The notes under the pieces were generated by a model, which worked only from the letters and a program-made list of their open reading frames with translations, was not told the origin of the DNA and searched no databases. A DNA stretch of 64,000 nucleotides from Alterileibacterium massiliense (lineage in GTDB: Bacteria; Bacillota; Clostridia; Peptostreptococcales; Anaerovoracaceae), in assembly GCF_900104645.1 (NCBI RefSeq), contig NZ_FNWE01000002.1, positions 883,289-947,288 of the forward strand, given 5' to 3'. How positions within the stretch are numbered: the stretch's first letter is position 1; each line of letters starts with the position of its first letter. The position numbers were made by a program, and so were the translations under genes. Positions 1-10,146 of the stretch are shown here, piece after piece.

Positions 1-3000
1 AAGAAGCTGCCGGCATTGTTATGTATAAATCAAGAAGAGCTGAGGCGGAGCGAAAACTCAAAGATGCCGGAAACAATTTAGAAAGAGTTAGAGATATTAT
101 CTCAGAAATTGAAGGTAGGATTGACGGATTAAGACAGGATTCAGAAAAGGCAAAAGAATATATCAAGCTTCGAGATAGGTATAAATATCTTGAAATAAAT
201 ATTATCATTCACAATATCGAGGGAATTGATAAAAATCTTTCATCATCCGTGGCTTATTTAGAAGAGATGAGGGAGACACTTTTAAAGAATACAAGTGAAT
301 TAAGCGATATTGGCATCGAATTAGATAGAATTAGAAATAGAGAAGATGAAATAAATGATGATCTTGAAGAATCAAATGCCTTACTAATAAAAAATATTAA
401 TGAATTAAATAGATTATGTAATAGAGGTGAACTCGATAGTGCGAGACTTGTTCAGCTGGATAAAGATATTGATAGATTAAAAAATTTAATAAAAGAAAAT
501 AATGAAAAGCTTAAACTAGAGCAAGAAAAATTTAATGAACTTCAAAAAAATGAAATTAAGATAGATGATGATTTAAAAAAAGATAAAAATAGAATAGAAG
601 AAGCTTTAAATTTAAATGAGGAACATAAGACAAAATTCGAAGATATAAATAGACAAATTGATTTCAATAACAACGAAATAATTGATTTAAACAATGAGTC
701 AATAAAGAAAAAAGCAGAGATTGGCGTCTTATCTAACTATTTAACAACCCTTGAAAGTAGAAAAAATGAAACAATAAATGATTATAAGTCAAAAGATGAT
801 AATTTAAATTCAACTAGGATTGAATTTGAAAGAATTGATAATGAATTAAAATCTAAGATAGATGAAATAAAAGATAATGAAGAAAAATTAAATAGGATCA
901 ATGATGAAATAGTTAGAACTTCTGAAATCAATAAGGATTTGGAAGAAAAAATCAAATTAAATATTGAGAGTAAAAATATCAAGGAATCAAGAAAAAATAC
1001 GCTTAATGAGCTTGAGGATAGATACGAAGGATATAATAATGCTGTTAAAGCTCTCATGAATAATACATCAACTGGCATAATAGGAACAGTATCAGATTTA
1101 ATTTCTGTACCTGATGGATATGAACTTGCAATAGAGACGGCACTTGGAAATCAAATGCAGAGCATCATATGTGATGATGACGATTCAGCAAAAAATGCGG
1201 TTAAATGGTTAAAAAGTTCAAGAAATGGCAGAGCAACATTTTTGCCTGTTAAATCCATATATGGACAGCAATTTAATGCCAATGATGAGATAATAAGTTC
1301 ATCAGGATATTTAGGAATAGCATCTAATATCATATCATATGACAAAAAATATAAGAATATAATGGATTATCTTTTAGGACGAATTATCATAACTGAAAAA
1401 TTAGAAGATGCAATTAAATTATCCAAAAAGAATATTAAAGCGAGCAGAATAGTCACACTTGAAGGTGAAGTTATAAATATGAGCGGTGCCATAACAGGCG
1501 GAAGATATAAACATAAAACCGTAAATTTTTTGGCGAGAAAAAAAGAAATAGAATCTCTATCTCTAGAAATTAAAAAATTAAAAATAGAAGAAAAGAATTT
1601 TATAGAAATGCTGTCTTCTAATAGGGAAGATGTAAAAAAATTAAAAGAAAATAGAGTTAATATATATGAAATTCTTAAAAAAATGGAGATAGATAAGAAT
1701 GTGCTATCAAATGAATTTGAACATATCAATAAACTTTTGAAAAATAAGAAAGAGTCTGATGATAAATTTGATAGAAATATTAGAAATATCGAAGGAGATA
1801 TAAATAATACCAATAATCTAATTAATAAATATCAGGAAGAAATTAAAGAATTTGAAAATAAAGCACAGGATATAAGCACTGAAACAGACTTTCTTTTAAT
1901 AGAATCAGAGAAATACAAAGAGATTATAGAAAAAGAAAATGAGGAAGTGCTTGATATTCACCTATCATTAAATAATAATCAGAATAAAAAGCTTGCAAAC
2001 AACGAGCTGATTGAACAGATAAGAGATAAAATGACTGATTATGAAGATATAATAGATTCTTCAAATGAAGAACTAAGCTCATTTACAAGAGAAAAAGAGA
2101 TATTAAGCGGAAATAGTGAAAATTCAGATGACAAGATAAATGAATTAAAATTGTTAAAAATTAATTTGGAAGATAAAATATCTTTAGCAACTGCTCAGCT
2201 TGAAGAAAATAAGGATAGTTATAAAACTTATTTAAAAAAGCAGGAAGATATTAATCTTGAAGTAAACAAATTGCAAGATGAAATCCACAAGGCGGATATT
2301 AAGCTAGCAAAAAATGAAACAATTAAAGACAGTCTTAAGACAAAGCTATGGGATGAATTTGAAACTTCATATGCAGAAGCTTCCGACTTAAAAGATGAAA
2401 ATATAAAGATTACTACTGCAAGCAAAGAAGCAAAAGATGTTAAAACAAGACTGGAAGCCTTGGGAGATGTGAATATAGGTTCAATATCAGAATATGAGAA
2501 GGTAAGCAAAAGATATGAATTTATGACAGCTCAGGAAATAGATACTCTTGAAGCTATAAAAGAGTTAAATCAAATAATAAGTGGAATTGAAAAGACAATC
2601 AAAATTAGATTTAAGTATAATTTTGACAAGGTTGTCCTCAATTTTGAAGAGATGTTCAAAAAACTCTTTGGGGGAGGAACTGCTGAGTTACGACTTGAAG
2701 ATGAAACAAATCCGCTAGAATCAGGCATTGATATTATTGCACAGCCACCTGGGAAAAAATTAAAGAATATCAATCTGATGTCAGGAGGAGAAAAGACGCT
2801 TATTGGTGTTGCCTTGATGTTCGCAGTCCTAAAGGCAAAACCAACACCATTTTGTATTTTGGATGAGGTTGAGGCTGCACTTGACGAATCAAATATTGAG
2901 AAATTCGGCAATTGTTTAAAAAGTTTCAAAGATATACAATTTGCGATTATAACACATCAAAAGAAAACTATGGAGCATGGAGATGTTTTATATGGAGTAA

Positions 3001-3062
3001 CAATGCCTGAGCAGGGAATATCCAAATTGCTATCACTTAAATTATCAGAGAGGACTGAATAG
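1..3062 (+). CDS. smc: Chromosome segregation protein SMC (5' end outside window)
   Basis: SMC is the ATPase arm of the SMC-ScpAB condensin that compacts and separates chromosomes. The reading frame is open from base 1 and reads EAAGIVMYKSRR, the stretch that normally sits about 150 residues into SMC, so the Walker A head is off the window. What follows is a long Glu/Lys/Asn-rich coiled coil, a globular hinge around visible residues 340-500, a second coiled coil, and the C-terminal head. The head shows the signature SGGEKTL and Walker B FCILDEVEAALD. The ATG at 21 is internal and is not the true start. ftsY follows after 9 bases, as is common in Firmicutes (smc-ftsY). Nothing looks broken in the visible part. 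Confidence 0.97.
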   Translation, partial: EAAGIVMYKSRRAEAERKLKDAGNNLERVRDIISEIEGRIDGLRQDSEKAKEYIKLRDRYKYLEINIIIHNIEGIDKNLSSSVAYLEEMRETLLKNTSELSDIGIELDRIRNREDEINDDLEESNALLIKNINELNRLCNRGELDSARLVQLDKDIDRLKNLIKENNEKLKLEQEKFNELQKNEIKIDDDLKKDKNRIEEALNLNEEHKTKFEDINRQIDFNNNEIIDLNNESIKKKAEIGVLSNYLTTLESRKNETINDYKSKDDNLNSTRIEFERIDNELKSKIDEIKDNEEKLNRINDEIVRTSEINKDLEEKIKLNIESKNIKESRKNTLNELEDRYEGYNNAVKALMNNTSTGIIGTVSDLISVPDGYELAIETALGNQMQSIICDDDDSAKNAVKWLKSSRNGRATFLPVKSIYGQQFNANDEIISSSGYLGIASNIISYDKKYKNIMDYLLGRIIITEKLEDAIKLSKKNIKASRIVTLEGEVINMSGAITGGRYKHKTVNFLARKKEIESLSLEIKKLKIEEKNFIEMLSSNREDVKKLKENRVNIYEILKKMEIDKNVLSNEFEHINKLLKNKKESDDKFDRNIRNIEGDINNTNNLINKYQEEIKEFENKAQDISTETDFLLIESEKYKEIIEKENEEVLDIHLSLNNNQNKKLANNELIEQIRDKMTDYEDIIDSSNEELSSFTREKEILSGNSENSDDKINELKLLKINLEDKISLATAQLEENKDSYKTYLKKQEDINLEVNKLQDEIHKADIKLAKNETIKDSLKTKLWDEFETSYAEASDLKDENIKITTASKEAKDVKTRLEALGDVNIGSISEYEKVSKRYEFMTAQEIDTLEAIKELNQIISGIEKTIKIRFKYNFDKVVLNFEEMFKKLFGGGTAELRLEDETNPLESGIDIIAQPPGKKLKNINLMSGGEKTLIGVALMFAVLKAKPTPFCILDEVEAALDESNIEKFGNCLKSFKDIQFAIITHQKKTMEHGDVLYGVTMPEQGISKLLSLKLSERTE

Positions 3063-3071
3063 ATAAATAAA

Positions 3072-3968
3072 ATGAGTATATTTAATGAAAAAGGAACACT
3101 TAGAAAGATAGGGGAAAGGCTAACAGATATTCTTGTCAACAATCCAAAGATAGATGAGAATCTTATGGATGATATTGAAGAAGCCTTGGTTATGTCTGAT
3201 ATTAACCTCGATACTACTGAAAAGATAATGGAAATGCTAAGGCATGACATTAAAGTTAAATATATAAAAGATTCTGAAGATGTTAAAAAAGCCTTAATTG
3301 AGATAATATCAAAGCTTATTGATAAGGGCGAAAGACAAAAACTTATAGATGAATATCCTCTGATTATTTTAGTTATTGGTATAAATGGCGGTGGCAAGAC
3401 AACTTCAATTGCAAAATTAGCAAAGAAATTTAAAGATGAAGGAAGAAGCGTTATACTTGCAGCTGCAGACACTTATAGGGCTGCAGCATCTAAACAACTT
3501 GAAGAATGGGGCAAAAAAGTTGGTGCAAGAGTAATTAAACATAAGGAAGGAACTGACCCCTCAGCTGTAATTTATGATGCAATTCAAGCGTCTAAGGCTA
3601 ATAAGACGGATGTCTTAATATGTGATACTGCGGGTAGACTTCAAAATAAGACAAATCTGATGAAAGAACTTGAGAAGATGAACCGCGTAATTGATAGAGA
3701 ATATCAGGAAGCAAAAAGAGAAACCTTACTTGTCATAGACGCGACTACAGGTAAAAATGCAATAAATCAAGCTGAAGAATTTAATGATGTTGCCGAGTTA
3801 ACAGGCATGATAATTACAAAATTAGATGGAACAGCACGAGGAGGGATAGCTATAACAATTACCGACCAATATGATATACCAATAAAATATGTTGGAATTG
3901 GAGAAGGAATGGACGATCTAATCGAATTTATTCCCAAGGACTTTGCAGGAGGAATTTTTGATGAGTAA
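3072..3968 (+). CDS. ftsY: Signal recognition particle receptor FtsY
   Basis: FtsY is the membrane-associated GTPase that receives ribosome-nascent-chain-SRP complexes and delivers them to the Sec translocon. The 298-residue protein has a short N-terminal helical bundle and then the NG GTPase domain: P-loop GINGGGKTTS, DTYRAAA, DTAGRLQ, TKLDGTARGG. The acidic A domain of Gram-negative FtsY is missing, which is usual in Firmicutes. The P-loop reads GINGGGKT where most homologues have GVNG(V/T)GKT, a mild change. It is translationally linked to der, which starts 8 bases before its stop. ffh is not adjacent. Confidence 0.97.
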   Translation: MSIFNEKGTLRKIGERLTDILVNNPKIDENLMDDIEEALVMSDINLDTTEKIMEMLRHDIKVKYIKDSEDVKKALIEIISKLIDKGERQKLIDEYPLIILVIGINGGGKTTSIAKLAKKFKDEGRSVILAAADTYRAAASKQLEEWGKKVGARVIKHKEGTDPSAVIYDAIQASKANKTDVLICDTAGRLQNKTNLMKELEKMNRVIDREYQEAKRETLLVIDATTGKNAINQAEEFNDVAELTGMIITKLDGTARGGIAITITDQYDIPIKYVGIGEGMDDLIEFIPKDFAGGIFDE

Positions 3969-5283
3969 ACCTGTACTTGCGATTATAGGTAGACCAAATG
4001 TGGGTAAGTCTACATTTTTTAATAAAATTATAGGCGAGAGACGAGCTATCGTTGAAGATACTCCCGGTGTAACAAGAGATAGAATTTATGCTGAAACTGA
4101 ATGGAATGGAAAACCATTCGCCATAATTGACACAGGAGGAATAGAACCAAACTCAGAAGATCCAATTCTTTCTCAAATGAGAGAACAAGCTGTTATGGCT
4201 ATGGAAATGTCAGATGTCATTTTATTTATGGTTGATGGTAAAGATGGAATTACAACTGCTGATTCTGAGGTTGCCTCAATGCTTAGAAGAACCGGAAAGC
4301 CGGTAATCCTTGTTGTAAATAAGGTTGACAACATGAAAAAGGGTTCCGACAATTTATATGATTTTTATGAACTCGGGCTCGGCAATCCAGTGCCAATAAG
4401 TTCTGTAAACATGCTTAATTTTGGTGATCTCTTGGATGATATTGTAGCTTCATTTCCAGATGATGAATATGATGATAATGAGAGCGAGATAAAAATTGCT
4501 ATTATAGGAAAACCAAATGTTGGAAAATCATCACTTGTAAATGAACTAACAAATAAAACGAGGGTCATTGTCTCTAATATAGCGGGTACTACAAGGGATT
4601 CAATAGATATGCCTTTTGAATACAAAGATTCTAGATATACCCTAATAGATACAGCAGGTATAAGAAGAAAGAGCAAGGTAAGTGAAAACATAGAGAAGTA
4701 TAGCGTTATAAGGGCAATATCAGCAATTGAAAGATGTGATATATGTGTCCTTATGATAGATGCAGAGTCAGGGATAACTGAGCAGGATAAGAAAATTGCA
4801 GGCGTTGCACACGAAGCTGGTAAAGGACTTCTGATAGTAGTTAATAAGTGGGACTTGATTCAAAAAGAAACAAATACCATGAGAGATTATGAAAAAATTA
4901 TAAGAAGTGAACTGCTATTCGCATCATATGCTCCTGTGCTATTTATCTCAGTATTGAAAAGAAGAAAGATATATGATGTAATAGAAATCGCAAAAAAAAT
5001 TCAAGACAATAGAACGCGTCGCATTTCGACAGGACGGCTTAATAATGTAATTGAAGATGCAATTATGATGAAACAACCTCCGTCTGATAAAGGAAAGCGA
5101 CTTAAGATATATTACACAAGTCAGATAGGCACAATGCCACCACTTTTTTCTTTTAATATTAATTCTAGAGATTTAGCCCATTTCTCATATATGAGATATT
5201 TGGAAAACAAGATAAGAGAAGCTTTTGATTTTGAAGGAACATCATTAAAATTCATATTTAATGAAAAACGCGAGGGTAGATAG
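3961..5283 (+). CDS. der: Ribosome-associated GTPase Der (EngA)
   Basis: Der is an essential tandem-GTPase protein needed for assembly of the 50S ribosomal subunit. Two GTPase domains are visible: GRPNVGKS near residue 9 with DTPG and NKVD, then GKPNVGKS near residue 182 with DTAGIRRK and NKWD. A C-terminal KH-like domain follows. The start is placed at the ATG at 3961 because an AGGAGGA ribosome site lies just upstream and the protein then begins MSKPVLAIIGRPN, the family norm. An upstream in-frame ATG at 3943 lies inside ftsY and has no such site. At 440 residues the length is typical. The gene order der-plsY is widely conserved. Confidence 0.97.
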   Translation: MSKPVLAIIGRPNVGKSTFFNKIIGERRAIVEDTPGVTRDRIYAETEWNGKPFAIIDTGGIEPNSEDPILSQMREQAVMAMEMSDVILFMVDGKDGITTADSEVASMLRRTGKPVILVVNKVDNMKKGSDNLYDFYELGLGNPVPISSVNMLNFGDLLDDIVASFPDDEYDDNESEIKIAIIGKPNVGKSSLVNELTNKTRVIVSNIAGTTRDSIDMPFEYKDSRYTLIDTAGIRRKSKVSENIEKYSVIRAISAIERCDICVLMIDAESGITEQDKKIAGVAHEAGKGLLIVVNKWDLIQKETNTMRDYEKIIRSELLFASYAPVLFISVLKRRKIYDVIEIAKKIQDNRTRRISTGRLNNVIEDAIMMKQPPSDKGKRLKIYYTSQIGTMPPLFSFNINSRDLAHFSYMRYLENKIREAFDFEGTSLKFIFNEKREGR

Positions 5284-5285
5284 AT

Positions 5286-6677
5286 ATGTCTAAAGAAATA
5301 ATTGTAATTTTTAACAATATTGCGAGCTATAATAAGGATCAATATTTGTTGCTTATCTTATCATTGCTAATATCTTATTTGATAGGATCTATTTCACCTT
5401 CTACAATAATTTCTAAATATAAGGGTATTGATATAAAGAATTCAGGAAGTGGTAATGCAGGGACAACAAATGTACTTAGGCTTTTGGGTATTAAGGCGGC
5501 AGTTATAACTCTCGGTATCGATATTATAAAAGGCATGATTGCTGTTAAAGTAGGAATGGGATTAGTAGACTTTAATACTGCAGCCCTCTGCTCAATTGCT
5601 GTTGTATTAGGGCATATATTTCCTATCTTTTACAAATTTAAGGGAGGAAAAGGCGTTGCAACTGCTTTTGGAGCCGTACTTATGATTAACTGGCCATCAG
5701 CACTTGCAGCACTTATATTGGTAATTCTAACTGTTGGCATTTCAAAGAAGATGTCGCTTGGTTCTCTTATTGGTGCTATATCATATCCATTACTAATATT
5801 ATTTTATTTTCCAAGATTTTTTATATTTGGAAGCATTCTTGCACTGACTTTAGTTTTAACACACATATCAAATATCAAGAGATTAATAAAAAAAGAAGAA
5901 AAGGCTATATCTGTAGCAAATCCAGAAGAAACAAAGGATATTAAAGATATAAAAGATAGCAATAATATAAAAGAATTAAAAGAAGATTCAGAGCTAAATA
6001 AAGAAGTTAATAAAAATAATAAAGAAGATAGCATTGCAAAAGTTACTGATGAAAGCAGTAACAAAGCAAATGACGAAGATATACCTAAGAATTATTTTGA
6101 TGAAAAAGCAGTTCCAAATCTTAAACCTAAAGATAAGAGAAAAATTGCCTTTATCGGAATTAATAAATATCTATTATCACTTGCAAATATAATGGCATAT
6201 AATGGACATAATGTTATGGTCTTTGGAGAAGATAGAGAGCTTATTTCAAACCTTAGGGATACTAATATGCTAGAGAATGAATTTCCAGACATAAAGCTTT
6301 CTTCAAGGATACAATATACTTATCACATTATGACCGCTGCAAATAAAAGGCATATCATAGTCATAAATGGAAGCTATGAAAAATTGAAAGATTTACTTAA
6401 TAAACTCTCAAAGAAAGCAGATAAAAATACTCTTATAATTAATTTAATAGATAATAACGATTGTAAAAATATTACTGAAGAAGAAGTTAAAAAGATTATG
6501 AAAGATAACCCTTATTTAGAGCTATCTTATAAAGGTGACTGCAAGGACTTAATTATGAATAAAAAGGCTGATTTATTCGTAATTGAAGATGATGGTGAAA
6601 ACATCAATGAGGTCATTAAATCACTTGGAAGCCAAAAGATTAATATTATATCTAAGGAAGTAGGCTCTAAGAACTAA
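5286..6677 (+). CDS. plsY: PlsY acyltransferase fused to a degenerate GpsA-like domain
   Basis: Residues 1-203 form the membrane acyl-phosphate:glycerol-3-phosphate acyltransferase PlsY, which makes lysophosphatidic acid. The three PlsY motifs are present: SGSGNAGTTN (53-62), FKGGKGVAT (118-126) and THISNIKRL (192-200), within several hydrophobic segments. PlsY is normally about 200 residues, but this protein has 463. Residues 204-283 are a charged Lys/Glu/Asp/Asn linker. Residues 284-463 look like the N-terminal Rossmann half of glycerol-3-phosphate dehydrogenase GpsA (KIAFIG, NGHNVMVFGED, PDIKL). The dinucleotide loop is lost, since GINKYLL replaces GAGSWGT, and the catalytic half is absent. 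In many Firmicutes gpsA follows plsY, so fusion and decay of gpsA is the likely origin. The PlsY call is firm; the GpsA origin is inferred by eye. Confidence 0.9.
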   Translation: MSKEIIVIFNNIASYNKDQYLLLILSLLISYLIGSISPSTIISKYKGIDIKNSGSGNAGTTNVLRLLGIKAAVITLGIDIIKGMIAVKVGMGLVDFNTAALCSIAVVLGHIFPIFYKFKGGKGVATAFGAVLMINWPSALAALILVILTVGISKKMSLGSLIGAISYPLLILFYFPRFFIFGSILALTLVLTHISNIKRLIKKEEKAISVANPEETKDIKDIKDSNNIKELKEDSELNKEVNKNNKEDSIAKVTDESSNKANDEDIPKNYFDEKAVPNLKPKDKRKIAFIGINKYLLSLANIMAYNGHNVMVFGEDRELISNLRDTNMLENEFPDIKLSSRIQYTYHIMTAANKRHIIVINGSYEKLKDLLNKLSKKADKNTLIINLIDNNDCKNITEEEVKKIMKDNPYLELSYKGDCKDLIMNKKADLFVIEDDGENINEVIKSLGSQKINIISKEVGSKN

Positions 6678-6701
6678 GGAATTTTTGAAGGAATATGCAA
6701 A

Positions 6702-8021
6702 ATGAAAAAATATAATATAATCACCTACGGCTGCCAGATGAATGAGCACGATTCAGAAAATATTGCAGGAATGCTTGATTCAATGAATTATATATATACC
6801 GATAATCCTCTTGAAGCAGACCTTGTTGTTATGAACACCTGTAGTATAAGGGAACACGCCGACAAGAGGTTTTTTGGTATGCTTGGGCAGTTTAAAAATA
6901 TAAAGAAAAATAATAGAGATTTTATACTTTGCATATGTGGTTGTATGCCTCAACAGGATAGAATTGTTGAAGAGATAAAAAATAGCTTTTCATGGGTAGA
7001 CATAATATTCGGAACTCACACAATAGGTGAATTTCCAAATCTATTAAAAAAAAGATTAGAAACAGGAAAAAAGCAAATCTCAATCGTGGGTGATAGTAGC
7101 AAAATATGCACTTTTGAAAACACAAGAAGGCTTTTTAAACACAAGGCTTTGGTTAATATAACCTATGGTTGCAATAATTTTTGCACCTATTGTATTGTTC
7201 CATATACAAGGGGAAGGGAAAAAAGCAGATCCCTTGATGATGTAGTAAGAGAGATAAAATCTCTTAGCGAAGATGGAGTAATAGAAGTAACTTTGCTCGG
7301 ACAGAATGTCAATTCATTTAAGGATATAAATGGAAATGATTTTTCAGATCTGATTAGGGAAGTTAATAAGATAGATAGAATAAAAAGAATTAGATTTATG
7401 ACTTCACATCCAAAGGATATATCAGATAATTTGATAGAATGTTATAGGGACTGTGAAAAACTATGTAAACACATTCACCTTCCGGTTCAATCAGGAAATA
7501 ATGAAATTTTAAGAAGAATGAATAGGCATTATGATGTAGATAGATATAAGGAGATAATTCTTAAACTTAGAAAAGTATGCCCTGATATTGCAATATCTAC
7601 AGATATAATTGTTGGATTCCCTGGAGAAAGCGATGATGAATTTAAAGATACATTGGATCTCATAAAAGAAGTTCAGTTCGATAGTGCATTCACATTTATA
7701 TATTCGCCAAGACCGGGTACACCAGCAGCAGATTTTGATAATCAAATTCCTGATAAAATTAAACATGAAAGATTCGACAGGCTTACAGAAATTGTCAATG
7801 AATCTTCACTAAGAAAAAATAAGATGCTCGAAAATAAAATTGTTCCAGTCTTAGTTGATGGTAAAAGCAAGAGAAATAATAAAATGTGGACTGGAAGAAG
7901 TGAAGATTTTAAGCTAATTAATTTTTTCAGTAAAAGAGAAAATTTAACAGGGGAAATAGTACCGGTCTTGATAGATGAAGCTAAGACATTTAGCCTTGAT
8001 GGCAGAGAAGATATTTCCTAA
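6702..8021 (+). CDS. miaB: tRNA-2-methylthio-N6-dimethylallyladenosine synthase MiaB
   Basis: MiaB is a radical-SAM methylthiotransferase that adds a methylthio group to i6A37 of tRNAs, after MiaA has prenylated the base. The 439-residue protein has the N-terminal UPF0004 domain with TYGCQMNEHDSE, whose cysteines hold the auxiliary cluster. The radical-SAM cluster motif CNNFCTYC follows at about residues 157-164, and the protein ends in a TRAM RNA-binding domain (LVDGKSKR, WTGRSEDFK). The TYGCQMN signature separates MiaB from RimO and MtaB. Its partner miaA lies about 45 kb away at 51594-53030 on the other strand. The gene is probably in the same operon as plsY and the protease gene after it. 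Confidence 0.96.
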   Translation: MKKYNIITYGCQMNEHDSENIAGMLDSMNYIYTDNPLEADLVVMNTCSIREHADKRFFGMLGQFKNIKKNNRDFILCICGCMPQQDRIVEEIKNSFSWVDIIFGTHTIGEFPNLLKKRLETGKKQISIVGDSSKICTFENTRRLFKHKALVNITYGCNNFCTYCIVPYTRGREKSRSLDDVVREIKSLSEDGVIEVTLLGQNVNSFKDINGNDFSDLIREVNKIDRIKRIRFMTSHPKDISDNLIECYRDCEKLCKHIHLPVQSGNNEILRRMNRHYDVDRYKEIILKLRKVCPDIAISTDIIVGFPGESDDEFKDTLDLIKEVQFDSAFTFIYSPRPGTPAADFDNQIPDKIKHERFDRLTEIVNESSLRKNKMLENKIVPVLVDGKSKRNNKMWTGRSEDFKLINFFSKRENLTGEIVPVLIDEAKTFSLDGREDIS

Positions 8022-8036
8022 AATATGGAGAAATAC

Positions 8037-8765
8037 ATGAAAAAATCAATAAATTTTTTACCTCTAATAATATTAGCCATTTTATTAATAAGCAATTTAA
8101 ATCATGGGATTTTAAGCAATCCTAAGGGATATATAATTAATATGATATTAATCCTACCAGGCATAGTAGTCGGTGTTACTTTTCACGAATTTGCTCATGC
8201 TTTTGCTTCTTCAAAGCTTGGAGATCCTACTCCCAATATGCAGGGAAGGCTTACTTTAAATCCTGCCGCACATTTTGATTTATATGGGTTAATATCTTTG
8301 ATATTCTGCGGTTTTGGCTGGGGAAAACCTGTACAGATTAATAATAGATATTATAAGTCTAAGAGGAGAGATGAGTTAGTTGTTTCGATAGCAGGTGTTG
8401 CTATGAATCTATTTTTGGCTTTTCTATTTTCTATTATTTTAAAAATTTGGTTTAAATTTAATGGAAGTTTAATTATGAAGCCTGATTCACTAATAGGAAT
8501 TATCTCAACTATTCTTATGGGAATTATATCAATTAATATTATTTTGGCAATTTTTAATCTGCTCCCAATTCCGCCTTTAGATGGTTTTTCAATATTGAAT
8601 AATTTATTTAATTTAGAAAAATACGATTGGTATTATAAGATATATAACAATGGGTTTATAATACTTCTGCTTCTGCTTGTAACAGGCGTAGTAAATTTTA
8701 TAATATCTCCGATTTCTAGTTCATTAAATTATTTATTTATATATAAAATAGCAGCTGGACTATAA
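8037..8765 (+). CDS. Site-2-type intramembrane zinc metalloprotease (M50 family)
   Basis: This is a small multi-pass membrane protease of the M50 family, the YwhC-like group found next to housekeeping genes in many Clostridia. The zinc motif HEFAHAF lies in the second hydrophobic segment and the second active-site motif NLLPIPPLDG lies near residue 180. About five membrane segments can be seen. The ATG at 8037 is preferred because GGAG lies 6 bases upstream of it. The in-frame ATG at 8025 overlaps that ribosome site and lacks its own. No PDZ domain is present, so it is not RseP. Its substrate cannot be told from the sequence. Confidence 0.88.
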   Translation: MKKSINFLPLIILAILLISNLNHGILSNPKGYIINMILILPGIVVGVTFHEFAHAFASSKLGDPTPNMQGRLTLNPAAHFDLYGLISLIFCGFGWGKPVQINNRYYKSKRRDELVVSIAGVAMNLFLAFLFSIILKIWFKFNGSLIMKPDSLIGIISTILMGIISINIILAIFNLLPIPPLDGFSILNNLFNLEKYDWYYKIYNNGFIILLLLLVTGVVNFIISPISSSLNYLFIYKIAAGL

Positions 8766-8787
8766 TTTATTTTTTTTAGGAGGAAAT

Positions 8788-10107
8788 ATGAACGAAAAAA
8801 AACCAAATGCTAAAGCGTTGCTTCCGATATTAGTTTTTCTTCTGATGTACCTAGGCAATGGAATTTACTTTGAATATATTAAGCCGATTGAAGGTCAGAT
8901 GGGTTTTTATATAATGTCGGTTGTAGTAGCTTTTGTAATTGCTTTAGTTGTTGCACTTCTTCAAAATAGAAAGCTTAGTTTTGAAGAAAAGATCAATATA
9001 TGTGCAAAAGGAATAGGGGATTATAATATTACAATAATGTTGCTAATCTTTTTGGTAGCAGGGGCGTTTAGTGGTATAGCAAGTGCTGCGGGTGGAGCGT
9101 CAAGTACAGCCAATATGCTTTTAAATATAATACCACCGCAGTTTGCTATGCCAGGTTTATTTATTATTGCTTGTTTAATCTCAATGGCAATGGGTACAAG
9201 CGTTGGTACTATTACGGTTATAGTTCCAATAGCAGTAAATGTTGCTATGGCTACAGGTCTTAATATGTCAATGTGCGTTGCAACTGTTGTAGGTGGTGCG
9301 ATGTTTGGAGACAATCTAAGCTTTGTTTCTGATACAACAATTGCTGCAACAAATACTCAGGGAGTTGAGATGAAAGATAAATTTCGCACAAATTTTAAAG
9401 TGGCACTTCCTGCAGCTATTCTAACCTTGATTATCCTAATTTTTATTTCGCTTGGAAAAGATTCTGTATCACTTGAACATTATGATTTTAATATATGGCA
9501 GGCAATTCCATATTTTATTGTCTTGATAGCAGCTATTATTGGAATTAATGTATTTACTGTCCTATGCTCTGGTACAGTATTATTCTTTATAGTAGGTCTC
9601 GCAACTGGCTCTTTAAGTATACACAGTGCATTTATGGCAATGGGTGATGGAACATCAGGAATGTTTGAGACTATGATAGTAACGATACTTGTTGCATCAA
9701 TAGGTGCTCTGATGAGAGAAAATGGTGGTTTTGCATCTATTCTAAATTTTATAAAAAAATATTTTCATGGAGAAAAGGGTGGAAAATTTGGAATAGGTAT
9801 ACTCACAATGCTGATGGATATAGCAACTGCAAATAATACAGTAGCTATCGTTCTAGCCGCTCCAATTGCTAGTGAGATTAGAGATGAGTATGATATAGAT
9901 CCAAAAGAGACAGCATCTTTGCTCGATACATTTTCTTGTATAGCACAGGGCATTATACCTTATGGAGCACAGCTCTTAATAGCTGCAGGGCTTACAAAAG
10001 GTGCAATATCATCCCTGAATATAATTCCATATCTCTATTATCAATTCCTATTACTTATTTGCGTATCACTATCCATAATATTAAAAAAGAAATCAGTTAA
10101 AAAATAA
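8788..10107 (+). CDS. NhaC-family Na+/H+ antiporter
   Basis: This is a polytopic transporter of 439 residues with about 11-12 hydrophobic segments. The NhaC-family core GGAMFGDNLSFVSDTTIAA is centred near residue 175. Relatives exchange Na+ for H+ or for small organic acids, so the exact substrate is open. A strong AGGAGGAAAT ribosome site precedes the ATG. A good hairpin terminator follows at 10147-10176, so this gene ends the transcript coming from the left. It fits with the Na+-type pyrophosphatase (21762-23777) and Na+-coupled SstT in suggesting sodium-based energetics. Confidence 0.9.
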   Translation: MNEKKPNAKALLPILVFLLMYLGNGIYFEYIKPIEGQMGFYIMSVVVAFVIALVVALLQNRKLSFEEKINICAKGIGDYNITIMLLIFLVAGAFSGIASAAGGASSTANMLLNIIPPQFAMPGLFIIACLISMAMGTSVGTITVIVPIAVNVAMATGLNMSMCVATVVGGAMFGDNLSFVSDTTIAATNTQGVEMKDKFRTNFKVALPAAILTLIILIFISLGKDSVSLEHYDFNIWQAIPYFIVLIAAIIGINVFTVLCSGTVLFFIVGLATGSLSIHSAFMAMGDGTSGMFETMIVTILVASIGALMRENGGFASILNFIKKYFHGEKGGKFGIGILTMLMDIATANNTVAIVLAAPIASEIRDEYDIDPKETASLLDTFSCIAQGIIPYGAQLLIAAGLTKGAISSLNIIPYLYYQFLLLICVSLSIILKKKSVKK

Positions 10108-10146
10108 AAAATAATTAATTGATAATATTATTAGAATATAATTAAT

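Noticed and set aside
6702-8021. RimO or MtaB instead of MiaB
   Set aside because: The opening TYGCQMNEHDSE and TRAM pattern fit MiaB, and the partner gene miaA is present in the window.
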